64,000 nucleotides of DNA from Nocardioides sp. TRM66260-LWL (GCF_020075545.1 NZ_JAIQZK010000006.1:168329-232328), one strand, 5' to 3'; positions 51,374 to 60,326 are shown, numbered from the stretch's first letter. Notes: generated by a model from the sequence alone, not told the origin. Numbers and translations: made by a program.

Positions 51374-53100
51374 GCGCCGTGACGCCGGCCGCTCAGGCCC
51401 CCTCCCCCGAGCCGCCGCCGACCCCGGCCGCGCTCGCCGCCGCCGCGTCCGCCGCGACCCGTCCGACCCGCTCGTCCGGGTACGCCGAGCGGCCCGTCGG
51501 CTGGGAGCGGTGGGAGTCGCGCGTCGTCGGCCTGCTCGTGACGCTCGCCTTCGCCGCGCTCGGGCTGTGGGTCGTCACCGACCTGCACGTGCTCGGCGCC
51601 GACGCGCTCGACCGGTTCGCCCGGGCCCTGATGGTCTGGCACAACGACCCGCCGAAGCTGGCCGCCATCGGCCTCGACGACCCGCCGCTCGGCGCGATGG
51701 CCGCCACGCCGCTGGCGATCTGGGCCGGCGGGGTCTCCAGCCTGGTGGTCGTCCCGGTCGCCTCGGCGGTCTTCGCCGGGCTCGCCGCCGCGTCCCTCGT
51801 GACGCTCATGCGCCGCTGCGGCCTCACCGCGCCGGTGCGCTACGCGGTGCTGGTCGGCCTGCTCGCCAACCCGGTGACGGCCTGGTACGCGGTCAACGGC
51901 CAGGGCACCACGCTCACCGTCGCGCTGCTGGTGCTGGCGCTGTCGTCCGCGATCACCTGGTTCGCCACCGCCGACCCCCGCCACCTGATGCTCGGCGGGC
52001 TCGCCTTCTGCCTGTGGATCGGCAGCGACTACGGCGCGATCGCCTGGTTCCTGCTGACGGTCGTCCTGATCGCCGGGGTGCTCGGCCGCGCCGGCGTGGG
52101 GCGCGAGCAGATCGAGGGCAGCGTCGTCGGGTTCAGCGCGCCGATGGTCTACGTCGTGGCGCTGTGGAGCATCCTCAACCTCCTCTTCGTGCGCAATCCC
52201 GTCGCCTGGCTGGTGCCCGACCGGGTGGCCGCCTCCGAGGTCCGCGGCGCCGAGCTGGCCCGCGGCCTGCTGGAGCTGGTGCTCACGGTCTCGCCGGTCA
52301 CCCTCGTCGTCCTGCCGCTGCTGCTGTGGCGCGGACTCGGCCGCGGCGACGTCGTCGCCCGCTGGCTGGCCGGCGCCATCGTGCTGGCGCTCGGCGAGCC
52401 GGCGCTCTCGGCCTGGTTCGGCTGGTCGGCCTCGCCCCTGTCGCTGGGGGACGGGCTGGTGCTGCTCGCGATCACCGTGATCGGCGGCGTCTGGCTCGCC
52501 CGGGCCATGGCCTCGGCCGCCGTCGGCGGCGCCCTGCTGGCCACGGCCCTGCTCGCGACGGTGCCGTGGTCGTTCCACGCCGTCGGCGACTACCGCTACC
52601 AGGCGCTCGAGGGGTCCTTCGCCCGGGCCGTGCGCACCGGCGAGAGCCAGGAGGGCAGCCGGACGCCCACCGGCCAGACCGTCGGCTTCGACCCCGAGCT
52701 GGCGATGGCCGGCTACATCGACGACAACGTCGCCTCGCGCGGCAGCATCCTCACCGACAACGCCGCGACCTACGGCGTGCTGACCCTCTCCGGTCGGCCG
52801 GAGCTGTTCTTCGACCGGGTCGACCAGGGCGACGCCGTCTGGCGCGCGGCCGTGGCCGCTCCGCCGGAGCGGGTGCGGTACGTGCTCGTCGCGACCGACG
52901 GGCGTCCCGACCTGGTCGCGGAGGCCTACCCGGCTGCGGCCGCGGGCGGCGACGCCGACCTGCCGGTCGTCTTCCGCACCGACCGCTACGTGCTGCTCTC
53001 GGTGCCCGCGGGCTTCGTCCAGCGGCCGCAGCAGCAGCTCGACGGCACCGCCGCCGACCCGTCCGTCCCGGCCATCCCCAGCACCGGAGGCACCCCGTGA
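51370..53100 (+). CDS. Multi-pass membrane protein of the polysaccharide operon
   Basis: The 576-residue protein has a cytosolic Ala/Pro N-terminus (~1-50), ten or more membrane helices (~55-415) and an exported C-terminal domain of ~150 residues (YIDDNVASRGSILTDNAATYGVLTLSGRPELFFDR; VRYVLVATDGRPDLV). The layout recalls GT-C or DUF2029-type proteins, and an early exported loop holds MVWHNDPPKLAAIGLDDPPLG, which might supply the acidic catalytic motif. I cannot assign a family. It starts with GTG overlapping the synthase stop and could transfer sugars or modify the polymer outside the membrane. Confidence 0.72.
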   Translation: MSAVTPAAQAPSPEPPPTPAALAAAASAATRPTRSSGYAERPVGWERWESRVVGLLVTLAFAALGLWVVTDLHVLGADALDRFARALMVWHNDPPKLAAIGLDDPPLGAMAATPLAIWAGGVSSLVVVPVASAVFAGLAAASLVTLMRRCGLTAPVRYAVLVGLLANPVTAWYAVNGQGTTLTVALLVLALSSAITWFATADPRHLMLGGLAFCLWIGSDYGAIAWFLLTVVLIAGVLGRAGVGREQIEGSVVGFSAPMVYVVALWSILNLLFVRNPVAWLVPDRVAASEVRGAELARGLLELVLTVSPVTLVVLPLLLWRGLGRGDVVARWLAGAIVLALGEPALSAWFGWSASPLSLGDGLVLLAITVIGGVWLARAMASAAVGGALLATALLATVPWSFHAVGDYRYQALEGSFARAVRTGESQEGSRTPTGQTVGFDPELAMAGYIDDNVASRGSILTDNAATYGVLTLSGRPELFFDRVDQGDAVWRAAVAAPPERVRYVLVATDGRPDLVAEAYPAAAAGGDADLPVVFRTDRYVLLSVPAGFVQRPQQQLDGTAADPSVPAIPSTGGTP

Positions 53101-53681
53101 CCGCCCAGCCCGCCCAGCCCGTGATCGCCCCGGCCCCGTCTCTGGCCGACCTGCTCGCCGCCCACGACGCCGGCGCGTCCCTGCGCACCCCGCTGCTGCG
53201 GGAGCCCGCGCTCGAGGTCGCCGACCCGGAGGCCGGCACCGCGCCGGCCGAGTCCGCGACGGCCGGTTCCGTGGAGGCCGACGAGGCCGACGAGGCCGTC
53301 GAGGCGGCAGCGCCGGCCGCGGTCGCGCCCGCGGTCCAGGCGGTCGTCCTGCCGCCGCCGGCCTCCCCCGCCGCCGAGCCGACGCCGCCCCAGGTCGTCC
53401 CGACCCTGGCCGCCGTCCCCGCCCCGGCGCCCGGCGCGGTCGAGCCCCCGGAGGCCGCCGAGCCGCGCGGGGACGCGGTGTCCGCGCTGCTGCGCGAGAT
53501 CGCCGACCTCACCTCGACCGTCGACCACGCCCGCGCGGAGGCGGACGCCGCCGCGGAGCGGCTGCAGGCGGTGCTGGCCCGGGCCGAGGCGGTGCTCCCG
53601 GACGCAGCCCGGCCCGCGACCGCCCGGACGCCCCCCGCCGACGAGCCGGCCCTGCCCGCGCCTGCGGCGCTGCGCCGATGA
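53097..53681 (+). CDS. Ala/Pro-rich protein with short C-terminal coiled coil
   Basis: Not recognised. The 194 residues lack a signal peptide and membrane helix. PSLADLLAAHDAGASLRTPLLRE (~15-37) forms a conserved-looking start. A disordered Ala/Pro/Glu linker (~45-125) and a predicted coiled coil (SALLREIADLTSTVDHARAEADAAAERLQAVLARAEAVL, ~129-167) follow. It is likely a cytosolic adaptor of the synthase complex (inference). Both ends overlap neighbours by four bases, supporting a real gene despite its low complexity. Confidence 0.65.
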   Translation: MTAQPAQPVIAPAPSLADLLAAHDAGASLRTPLLREPALEVADPEAGTAPAESATAGSVEADEADEAVEAAAPAAVAPAVQAVVLPPPASPAAEPTPPQVVPTLAAVPAPAPGAVEPPEAAEPRGDAVSALLREIADLTSTVDHARAEADAAAERLQAVLARAEAVLPDAARPATARTPPADEPALPAPAALRR

Positions 53682-54832
53682 GCCGCGTCCGAGCAGCGCT
53701 CGCCGCAGGCCTCGTGGCGAGCTCGACGCTCTCCCTCGCCGGGTGCTCGCGCGGCGGCAGCGACGAGGCCGCGATCGCCCCCCAGGCGGCGGCCCCGACC
53801 GCGGTGGTGCGGATGCAGCAGGGCACGTACTTCGCCTCCGACTCGCCCTGGAACACCCGGATCGACGCCGAGCCGACCGACCCCGACTCGGCCACGCTGA
53901 TCGCGCAGGCCGCCGAGCGCACCGGCGTCCGCGAGCGCGCCGGCGACCTGCCGCCGCTCGTCGAGCGGCGGGTCGTGCGGGCCGGCCTGTGGATCAACAC
54001 CGAGGCCTGGACGACGCCGATCGTCACCGACGGCGTGCCGACGACGATGACCTGCCGGCAGACCTCCTGCGGCGACGACCTGCCGAGCCGCCTGCCGGTG
54101 CCGGCCGACGTCAGCCCCGACCCCCGCTACGACGGCTGGATGACCATCCTCGACCCCGGCGGCCGCTACGCCTACGACCTGTGGCGGGCGCGGCGGGTGG
54201 GCGCGGCGCAGATCTCCTACCAGTTCGCGCGCCGCTGGGACCTCGACGGCCTGGGCTTCGGCGCCCCGCAGGTCGTCGGCGCCCGCGGCTCGGGCCTGCC
54301 GCTGTTCGCCGGGCTGATCCGTCGTGACGAGCTGATGGCCGGCCGCATCGACCACGCGCTGGCGATCAGCGTCCCCGGGCCGGCCGCGAGCACGTTCGTG
54401 CCGCCGGCCTCGACCACCGACGGCAACGGCCGGGTCACCTCGCTGCCCGAGGGCGCCCGGATCCGGCTGCGCGAGGGCGTGGTGCTGCGTCCGGCCCGCG
54501 ACCCGCGCACCGGCCGCGCGCTGCCGCTGACCGCCGAGCAGCGCCGTCGCGCCGACGCCGTCGTCGCCTCGCTGCGCATGTACGGCGCGATCGTCGTCGA
54601 CCGGGCCTCGGTGCCCACGCTGTACGCCGAGAAGGGCGCGCTGAGCGACGAGCTGGTGGGCAACGAGCTGCAGGGCCTGACCCTCGACGACTTCGAGGTC
54701 GTCCAGCTGCCCGGACGGCAGCGCTATCCCGCCGATCCGAGCGGGCCGTCCCCCTCCCCCGCCGCGCCGAGCACGGGAGCCACGACCGCCCCCGCCGCCG
54801 GCGCCGCCGCGACCCCCGGGAGCCTGTCGTGA
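53678..54832 (+). CDS. Lipoprotein of the polysaccharide operon
   Basis: The 384-residue lipoprotein has a signal ending LSLAGC (Cys23). The mature domain contains YFASDSPWNTRID, WINTEAWTTPIV, DPRYDGWMTILDPGGRYAYDLWRAR, GLPLFAGLIRRDELMAGRIDHALAISVPGP and VASLRMYGAIVVDRAS. The pattern of a conserved PWN, repeated Trp/Asp strands, IDHALAI and YGAIVVDR fits a secreted carbohydrate-active or lyase-like beta-rich fold often seen as an unnamed domain in actinobacteria. I cannot name it. A disordered Pro/Ala tail ends the protein. Possibly a hydrolase or binding protein for the exported polymer. Confidence 0.7.
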   Translation: MSRVRAALAAGLVASSTLSLAGCSRGGSDEAAIAPQAAAPTAVVRMQQGTYFASDSPWNTRIDAEPTDPDSATLIAQAAERTGVRERAGDLPPLVERRVVRAGLWINTEAWTTPIVTDGVPTTMTCRQTSCGDDLPSRLPVPADVSPDPRYDGWMTILDPGGRYAYDLWRARRVGAAQISYQFARRWDLDGLGFGAPQVVGARGSGLPLFAGLIRRDELMAGRIDHALAISVPGPAASTFVPPASTTDGNGRVTSLPEGARIRLREGVVLRPARDPRTGRALPLTAEQRRRADAVVASLRMYGAIVVDRASVPTLYAEKGALSDELVGNELQGLTLDDFEVVQLPGRQRYPADPSGPSPSPAAPSTGATTAPAAGAAATPGSLS

Positions 54833-56304
54833 GACCCCGCCTGCGCGTCCTCGCCGTGACGCTGACCCTCGGCTCGCTGGCCCCGCTGTCGGCGTGCGGG
54901 CTGGGGCTCGGCCGCACCGACATGGCCGCCGCCCAGGAGACCGACGCCGCGCGCCCGGCGTCCGAGACGACCCGGGTGCCGCAGGGGGCGACGCCGATCG
55001 CCCCGCCGACCGACGGCTCCGTACGCGTCGACGGCACCACGCGCGGCTCCCTGACGGTGCCCGCCGTCGAGCGGTTCGCCGCGGAGAGCCCGACCGCCAC
55101 GGTCAAGGTCGGCTCGATCGGCGCGACCCCGGCCTTCCAGCGCCTGTGCGCCGGAGCGCTGGACGTCGTCGACTCCGCGCGCACGATCAGCGCCGACGAG
55201 CTCGCGCTCTGCTCGCGCTACGGCCAGCAGGTCGTCCAGCTGCAGGTCGCGGCCGACGCCGTCGTCCTGGCGACCCGGGCGGAGACCGACCTCGGCGGCG
55301 ACTGCCTGACCGTCGACCAGGTCGCCGACCTGTACCGCGCCGGCTCGCAGGTGACCCGCTGGTCGCAGCTGGGCTTCGCCGGCGGGTCGATCCCGGTGGT
55401 CGTCGGCGGCCCGGACCCGGAGAACAACGCCTTCGACTTCTTCGGCCGCTACGTGCTCGACGCGCCCGAGCCGAGCCTGACCTACCTCCGCTCCGACTAC
55501 CGCGCCCAGGCCGACGACCAGGCCGTGCGCCGCTTCCTCACCGGCGATCCGCGCGACCGGGTCGCCGCCGCCCAGGCGCCGGTGGCCGCGCGGGCCCGGA
55601 CGCAGGCGGCCACCCTCGTCCGGCAGCGCCGGGCGGAGCTGAGCGGCGCCCGCACCGAGCTGTCGGTGGCGCTGCGCGAGCGGGCCAAGGGCGTGCGCGA
55701 CCGGCGTCCGGCCGCGACCCAGCGGCGCGACGCCGCGCGGGTCAGCCGGGCCCGGGTGGCGCGCGCCGCCGCCGAGCGCCGCCTGGCGCTCGCCGCGCGC
55801 CAGCTGCGCATCGCCTCCTCCGACGCGCGCTCGACCGCGGCCGCCGAGAAGCGCGAGCGCGCGCTGCTGGGCCGGGTCGCCTACGTCCGCTCGAGCTACT
55901 ACCACCTGTTCGAGGACCAGCTGCGCCCGCTGGAGATCAGCGCGGGCGGTACCGCCGACGACTGCGTCTTCCCGAGCGACACCACCGTGATCGGCGGCCA
56001 GTACCCGCTCGGCCGCCGGCTGCTGCTCACCACCACGATGCGCGCGCTGGACCGTCCCGAGGTCGCGGCCTTCCTGGCCTCCTACCTCGCGCACGCCCGC
56101 GAGACCGCGACCGCGAAGCGCCTGATCGCGCTCCCGCGGGCGCAGATCCGCACCGAGCTGGCGTGGGTGCGCGGCGAGCAGGCGCCCCCCGTGCTCACCG
56201 CGGCGGCGGCGTCCGCGCCCAGCAGCGGCGGCGCGAGCAGCCCGCCGGCCGGGGCGGCGTCGACGGCGACGACGCCGATGCCGAGCCCGACGTCCGCCCC
56301 GTGA
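54829..56304 (+). CDS. PstS-like lipoprotein with basic coiled-coil insertion
   Basis: The 491-residue lipoprotein has a signal ending LSAC (Cys23) and a periplasmic-binding-type domain split in two. The first half (~65-245) has VRVDGTTRGSLTVPAVERFAAESPTATVKVGSIG, SARTISADEL and GPDPENNAFDFFGRYVL, as in phosphate-binding PstS. The second half (~345-450) has AGGTADDCVFPSDTTVIGGQYPLGRRLL and RPEVAAFLASYL. Between them is a ~90-residue Arg/Ala-rich coiled coil, including RQRRAELSGARTELSVALRE and ARAAAERRLALAARQLRIA. I know no PstS with this insert. It may bind an anionic polymer rather than phosphate (inference). Confidence 0.78.
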   Translation: MRPRLRVLAVTLTLGSLAPLSACGLGLGRTDMAAAQETDAARPASETTRVPQGATPIAPPTDGSVRVDGTTRGSLTVPAVERFAAESPTATVKVGSIGATPAFQRLCAGALDVVDSARTISADELALCSRYGQQVVQLQVAADAVVLATRAETDLGGDCLTVDQVADLYRAGSQVTRWSQLGFAGGSIPVVVGGPDPENNAFDFFGRYVLDAPEPSLTYLRSDYRAQADDQAVRRFLTGDPRDRVAAAQAPVAARARTQAATLVRQRRAELSGARTELSVALRERAKGVRDRRPAATQRRDAARVSRARVARAAAERRLALAARQLRIASSDARSTAAAEKRERALLGRVAYVRSSYYHLFEDQLRPLEISAGGTADDCVFPSDTTVIGGQYPLGRRLLLTTTMRALDRPEVAAFLASYLAHARETATAKRLIALPRAQIRTELAWVRGEQAPPVLTAAAASAPSSGGASSPPAGAASTATTPMPSPTSAP

Positions 56305-57479
56305 GGCGAGGGGCGACCCTCGCGGCGGTGGCGGCCGCGGCGCTCGGCGTCCTGCTGCCGCTCGGCGCGCCGGGCACGACGCCTGCGGGCGTCGCGGCGC
56401 CGGCCACGAGCGGCGGCACGGTGCTCGAGCAGACCCTCGTCCTCGACTGGCGCGGCGCTCGCTACGACGGCGAGAGCCGGGTCGTGGGCACGGTGCCGGG
56501 CATCGGCACCCTGACCGCGCGCTGCCGTCGCGACGGCACCTCGCTGCGGCTCGCGCCCTACGACCGGACCCGCGAGACCCAGATGTGGCTGGCCAAGCAC
56601 GAGGTCAAGGGCGGGCAGCAGGTCGTGGCGGTCAAGACCGCGCGGGTCTACCGCTGGGCCACCCGCGCCGACGACGGCCGCGGGGGCACCGGGCCGACGG
56701 CCGCCGAGGGCCTCAACCAGCGCTGGCCGATCGAGGACGACTCCACCGGCGGCTACGCCCACGGCCTGGTCAGCCAGCGACCCGGACGCCGCTCGGACGC
56801 CGCCGGCGTGCCCACCCCGGCCCCGACCAGCGTGTCGGCCACCTGGACGTGGCGGAGCCTGCGCAGCGACCCCGACCGCTCGTCGTGCCGCGTGGTCGTG
56901 CGCCTGCGCACCGACATGACCGGGCGGGAGGCCGCCGGTCGGCGCGTCGTCGACTCGGCCCGGTCGCGCTGGGTGCGGCTGGGCGACGACGTCATCCGCG
57001 TTGGCCGCACCGCGCGGCTGCTCGACCGGCCCTCGAGCCGGCTGACCCTCGACTGGCACGGCGTCGCGGACGCCGCCGACGGCGGGTCGGCGGCCTCGGC
57101 GCCCCTGGGCGACCTGGGCCGGCTGCGGCTGCGCTGCGATCCGCCCGACCCCGCGGACACGGGCGACCCGACCGCCGACGTCACCCTCGAGGTGCCGCCC
57201 TCGGCGCGCAGCGCCTCGGTGTACGTCGAGCAGATCTCCGGCGAGGGCGCGGTGGGCGACCACGTCGAGACCTACGAGACGGGGCTGGACCCCGACACCG
57301 GCGCCGTCGGCCCGATCGCCCTGCCGCCCAACGGGATGCTGCGCCTCTACCCGGCCGTCGACCTCGGCGAGGGCTCGGTCGTGGCGCCGCTCGTCGTGTC
57401 GTCCTATCGCGTCACGAACGACCGCGAGCACCCCGGACGGAACCTCTGCGAGGTGGCCGTCGGGCCCTGGGCGGACTGA
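56301..57479 (+). CDS. Secreted protein with duplicated domain, last in operon
   Basis: Not recognised. The 392-residue protein has an N-terminal signal-like helix (GATLAAVAAAALGVLLPLGA) without a lipobox. Two related beta-rich halves begin LVLDWRGARYDGES and LTLDWHGVADAADG; each is followed by a GxGxLxxRC strand (GIGTLTARCRRDG; DLGRLRLRCDPP) and a V(Y)-rich strand. Single cysteines in each half may form disulfides. It looks like a tandem duplication of a surface-binding domain. GTG overlaps the preceding stop. The palindrome at 57503-57530 probably ends the operon. Confidence 0.68.
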   Translation: MRRGATLAAVAAAALGVLLPLGAPGTTPAGVAAPATSGGTVLEQTLVLDWRGARYDGESRVVGTVPGIGTLTARCRRDGTSLRLAPYDRTRETQMWLAKHEVKGGQQVVAVKTARVYRWATRADDGRGGTGPTAAEGLNQRWPIEDDSTGGYAHGLVSQRPGRRSDAAGVPTPAPTSVSATWTWRSLRSDPDRSSCRVVVRLRTDMTGREAAGRRVVDSARSRWVRLGDDVIRVGRTARLLDRPSSRLTLDWHGVADAADGGSAASAPLGDLGRLRLRCDPPDPADTGDPTADVTLEVPPSARSASVYVEQISGEGAVGDHVETYETGLDPDTGAVGPIALPPNGMLRLYPAVDLGEGSVVAPLVVSSYRVTNDREHPGRNLCEVAVGPWAD

Positions 57480-57502
57480 CCTCGGCCGCCCGGGCACCGC
57501 GT

Positions 57503-57530
57503 CGGTCTCCCCGGGCGCCCGGGGAGACCG
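57503..57530. repeat. Perfect 28-bp palindrome, copy 2
   Basis: Half-site CGGTCTCCCCGGGC plus its reverse complement; the T/C change relative to copies 1 and 3 is matched by a compensating change in the other arm. It lies between convergent genes and is followed by a 14-bp palindrome, GGCGAAGCTTCGCC, at 57541-57554. Confidence 0.8.
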
Positions 57531-57596
57531 GTCGCCGGCAGGCGAAGCTTCGCCCGCCACCGACCGGTTCTGCCCGCCCTGATCGGGCGGCCGGCG

Positions 57597-57980
57597 TCAG
57601 TCGCGCTCGATCACGACCGGCACGCCGAAGCCGTCGGCGCGCGTGATGACGTCCCGGACGGCGGAGCCGCTGCCGTCGTAGCGGTAGCCGATGCGGAGCA
57701 CGGCGCGGTCGCGCTCGGCGCCGTCGCACGGCTGGTCGGCCCGCACCGAGACGTCCGCGCCGATCGCGATCAGCCGCCGCACGGTGTCGCGATGCGTGTG
57801 GATGGCCCGCTCGACGGCGGCGTCGGACGGCAGCTGGTCGCAGGGCGGGTGTGCCGTGGTGCGCATGCCGGGCACGCTCAGCGGCACGAGGCCGCGGGCG
57901 AGCACCAGCACGAGCAGGACGGCCGCTGCGAGGCCGAGGCCGAGCAGCACCTGGGGGCGGGCGAGGGGATGTGCGGGCAT
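57597..57980 (-). CDS. Single-TM hypothetical protein
   Basis: Not recognised. The 127 residues have one N-terminal helix (VLLGLGLAAAVLLVLVLARGLVPL) and an exported domain with two cysteines (HPPCDQLPSDAAVERAIHTHRDTVRRL and DQPCDGAERDRAVLRIGYRYDG). Good GGAG Shine-Dalgarno sequence before ATG. The pattern of two Cys flanking a helix suggests a disulfide-stabilised small periplasmic-side domain. Confidence 0.6.
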   Translation of the reverse strand: MPAHPLARPQVLLGLGLAAAVLLVLVLARGLVPLSVPGMRTTAHPPCDQLPSDAAVERAIHTHRDTVRRLIAIGADVSVRADQPCDGAERDRAVLRIGYRYDGSGSAVRDVITRADGFGVPVVIERD

Positions 57981-58040
57981 GACGACTCCTGATCGGGACG
58001 TGGGGCATCGACGGTCCGGCGGACCGCGAGGACGGGACGT

Positions 58041-58089
58041 GCGGAGGGGGCTTGCGGAAGGGGCTTGCGGAAGGGGCTTGCGGAGGGGC
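58041..58089. repeat. 13-bp tandem repeat
   Basis: GCGGAAGGGGCTT-type units at 58041-58053, 58054-58066 and 58067-58079, plus a partial fourth. It lies between the kinase and the 57597 gene, with no coding sense. Confidence 0.75.
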
Positions 58090-58121
58090 GAGGGCTGGCG
58101 GAGCGCGGGGAGCGGGCGGGG

Positions 58122-59366
58122 TCAGCCGAGCAGCGGGACGAGCGCGCGGGCGTGGTGGCGGTCGTCGTCGAGCGTCACCTCGAGCCGTCCGCCCACGGCA
58201 CCGAGCCGCCGTCGGACGCCGTCCAGCCCGGTGCCGCCACGCGGCGCCCCGGTGGCGATCGGCACGGTGAGCCGGTCGGACGCCACCCGGTTGACGACCT
58301 CGAGGCCGAGCGAGGGACCCCAGCCGATCCGCACCCGGATCGGCGCGTCGGGGTCGCCGTGCTTGAGCGCGTTCGCGACCAGCTCGCGCAGCACCCGCTC
58401 GGCGACGACGTCGAGGTCCGGCGGCAGCGGACGCGGCTCGCCCTCGACGACGACCTCGACGCGCGGCACGACGGCGGTCTGCGCGACCAGCCGGCCGAAG
58501 CCGCCCGTCGGCGCGGCGGCGCTGGTGCCGGCCAGCACCGCGCCGACGTCGTCCAGGGAGGAGCGCGCGGCGTCGGTGATCGCCTCGAGGCTGCGACGGA
58601 TGCGCGGCAGCTCGGCGTCGGGGAGCAACGTGGCCGCCTGGGCCTGGGCGAGGATCACGGCGAGGGAGTGGCCGACGACGTCGTGCACGTCGCGGGCCAG
58701 CCGCGCCCGCTCCTCCTGTGCGCCGGCTGCGGCCTCAGCCTGCGCCTGGCCCAGCTCGGCCAACCGCTGCTGCTCGGCGGCCTCGACCGCCCGGTCGCGA
58801 CTCTCACGGGCCCGGTCGGCGAAGCGGAGCGTCAGCCCTACCAGCCACGGGACGACGAGCAGCGTCCCGACGACCGCGACCACGCCGAGCTCCATCCCCG
58901 GACCGGGCTGCAGCCCGACACGGGCCAGGGCGTCCAGCCACGTCCCGGCACCCAAGGAGGCGTTCGCCAGGACGGTGCCGGCGAGCACGACGCCGAGGCC
59001 CAACGCGCCCGGGATCGCCAGCCCCGACAGCACGACCGTGGCGGCTCCGCCGTATCGGCTGCACCCGTAGAGCACGACGACGAAGCCGAGCTGCACGATC
59101 AGCAGGCTGAGCCCCATCTCCACCTGCACGAGGGTCGCCGCGATCAGCGCGACCAGCGCCGCCGCCGGCGCCAGACGGTGCAGCCCGACGGCCGCCGCCA
59201 TCAGCACGATGACGATGTCGTAGGAGCCCACCGGGAGGTCGAGCGCACGCATGGGGCCGAGCTCGGCCCACCCGACGGCGGCGACGATCGCTGCGAGCCC
59301 GGCTCCGATCAGCGCGGGACGCACCCACGGCCGCTCGACCGGCTCGACCCGACTGGTCTGGTTCAT
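58122..59366 (-). CDS. NarL-type sensor histidine kinase
   Basis: The 414-residue kinase has about six N-terminal membrane helices (~15-175, short loops and no large extracellular domain), a HisKA_3 domain with His228 in ERARLARDVHDVVGHSLAVI, and a HATPase domain (VAERVLRELVANALKHGD, GGTGLDGVRRRLGAVGG). Such intramembrane-type sensors often respond to envelope stress or peptides. It is divergent from its response regulator. ATG with TAGGTT six bases upstream. Confidence 0.88.
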   Translation of the reverse strand: MNQTSRVEPVERPWVRPALIGAGLAAIVAAVGWAELGPMRALDLPVGSYDIVIVLMAAAVGLHRLAPAAALVALIAATLVQVEMGLSLLIVQLGFVVVLYGCSRYGGAATVVLSGLAIPGALGLGVVLAGTVLANASLGAGTWLDALARVGLQPGPGMELGVVAVVGTLLVVPWLVGLTLRFADRARESRDRAVEAAEQQRLAELGQAQAEAAAGAQEERARLARDVHDVVGHSLAVILAQAQAATLLPDAELPRIRRSLEAITDAARSSLDDVGAVLAGTSAAAPTGGFGRLVAQTAVVPRVEVVVEGEPRPLPPDLDVVAERVLRELVANALKHGDPDAPIRVRIGWGPSLGLEVVNRVASDRLTVPIATGAPRGGTGLDGVRRRLGAVGGRLEVTLDDDRHHARALVPLLG

Positions 59367-59372
59367 GGCCTC

Positions 59373-59378
59373 AACCTA
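59373..59378 (-). promoter_or_regulatory. -10 hexamer of histidine kinase gene, leaderless
   Basis: TAGGTT on the minus strand, six bases before ATG 59366. Confidence 0.5.
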
Positions 59379-59523
59379 GGAGCGCCCGGGGGTCGTCGGC
59401 ATCGATCGCAGGTGCCGATCGACGGCACCTGCGGACGACCCGTCGCGACCTCCCGACCGGCGCCACGGGCCCTAGGCTCGGACGCGCCGCGCCCGCGGCC
59501 ACCCGACATCGAGGAGAGCGGCC

Positions 59524-60198
59524 ATGTCCGACGAGGCACCGATCCGCGTGGTGCTGGTCGACGACCAGGATCTCTTCCGCGAGGGCGTGCGCATCATCGT
59601 CGACGCCCAGCCCGGCCTCGAGGTCGTCGGCGTGGCCGGCGACGGCCAGCAGGCGCTCCGGGTGGTCGAGGAGACGCAGCCCGACGTGGTGCTCATGGAC
59701 CTCCGCATGCCGGAGATGGACGGCGTCGAGGCCACCCGGCGGCTCCTCGCCCCGGAGGCCGTCGCCGCCCGGGCGCGGCCGCTGCGGGTGATCGTCCTGA
59801 CCACCTTCAACCTCGACGACCGCGCCGCCACCGCGATCCGGCACGGGGCGTCGGGGTTCCTGCTGAAGTCCACGACGCCGGACGCGCTGCGCGAGGCGAT
59901 CCGCACCGTGCACGCCGGCAACGCCGTCCTCGCCCCCGACGACCTCGCCACCCTGCTGGACGGCGAGCTGGCCGCGCCCGCCGTCCCGCCTCCGCCGCCC
60001 GCGCTCGCCACCCTCACCGACAAGGAGCGCGAGGTCTTCGACGCCGTGGCCCGCGGCCTGTCGAACGCCGAGATCGGCGCGCGGATCTTCCTCAGCGAGT
60101 CGACGGTGAAGACCCATGTCGGCGCGGTGCTGCGCAAGCTCGGCCTGCGCGACCGCGTCCAGGTCGTCGTCTTCGCCCACGAGCACCGCCTGATCTGA
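59524..60198 (+). CDS. NarL-family response regulator
   Basis: The 224-residue regulator has phospho-acceptor Asp59 (DVVLMDLRMPEMDG), Lys in FLLKSTTPDAL, a Pro linker and a LuxR-type HTH (LTDKEREVFDAVARGLSNAEIGARIFLSESTVKTHVGAVLRKLGL). GAGGAGAGC precedes the ATG. It is paired with the divergent kinase. The target genes are unknown; no transporter accompanies the pair. Confidence 0.9.
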   Translation: MSDEAPIRVVLVDDQDLFREGVRIIVDAQPGLEVVGVAGDGQQALRVVEETQPDVVLMDLRMPEMDGVEATRRLLAPEAVAARARPLRVIVLTTFNLDDRAATAIRHGASGFLLKSTTPDALREAIRTVHAGNAVLAPDDLATLLDGELAAPAVPPPPPALATLTDKEREVFDAVARGLSNAEIGARIFLSESTVKTHVGAVLRKLGLRDRVQVVVFAHEHRLI

Positions 60199-60210
60199 GA
60201 CAGAGGCCAC

Positions 60211-60312
60211 GGTGGTCGAGCCTGCCGAGACCCCCGCACCCGCGCAGGGCCCGGTGGTCGAGCCGGAGCCCACGGTGGTCGAGCCTGCCGAGACCCCCGC
60301 ACCCGTGCAGGG
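60211..60312. repeat. Two tandem copies of the GGTGGTCGAG-type repeat
   Basis: Full copies at 60211-60249 and 60274-60312 (GGTGGTCGAGCCTGCC, then GAGACCCCCGCACCCG and GCAGGG) with a truncated copy between them at 60253-60266. Confidence 0.8.
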
Positions 60313-60326
60313 GCGAGACCCGCCCC
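60310..60326 (+). terminator. Short GC hairpin after the response regulator
   Basis: GGGGCG-AGACC-CGCCCC, directly after the second repeat copy. Confidence 0.4.

Noticed and set aside
58041..58089. 13-bp tandem units considered as iterons or an origin
   Set aside because: Only three full G-rich copies, no replication gene or AT-rich stretch nearby.
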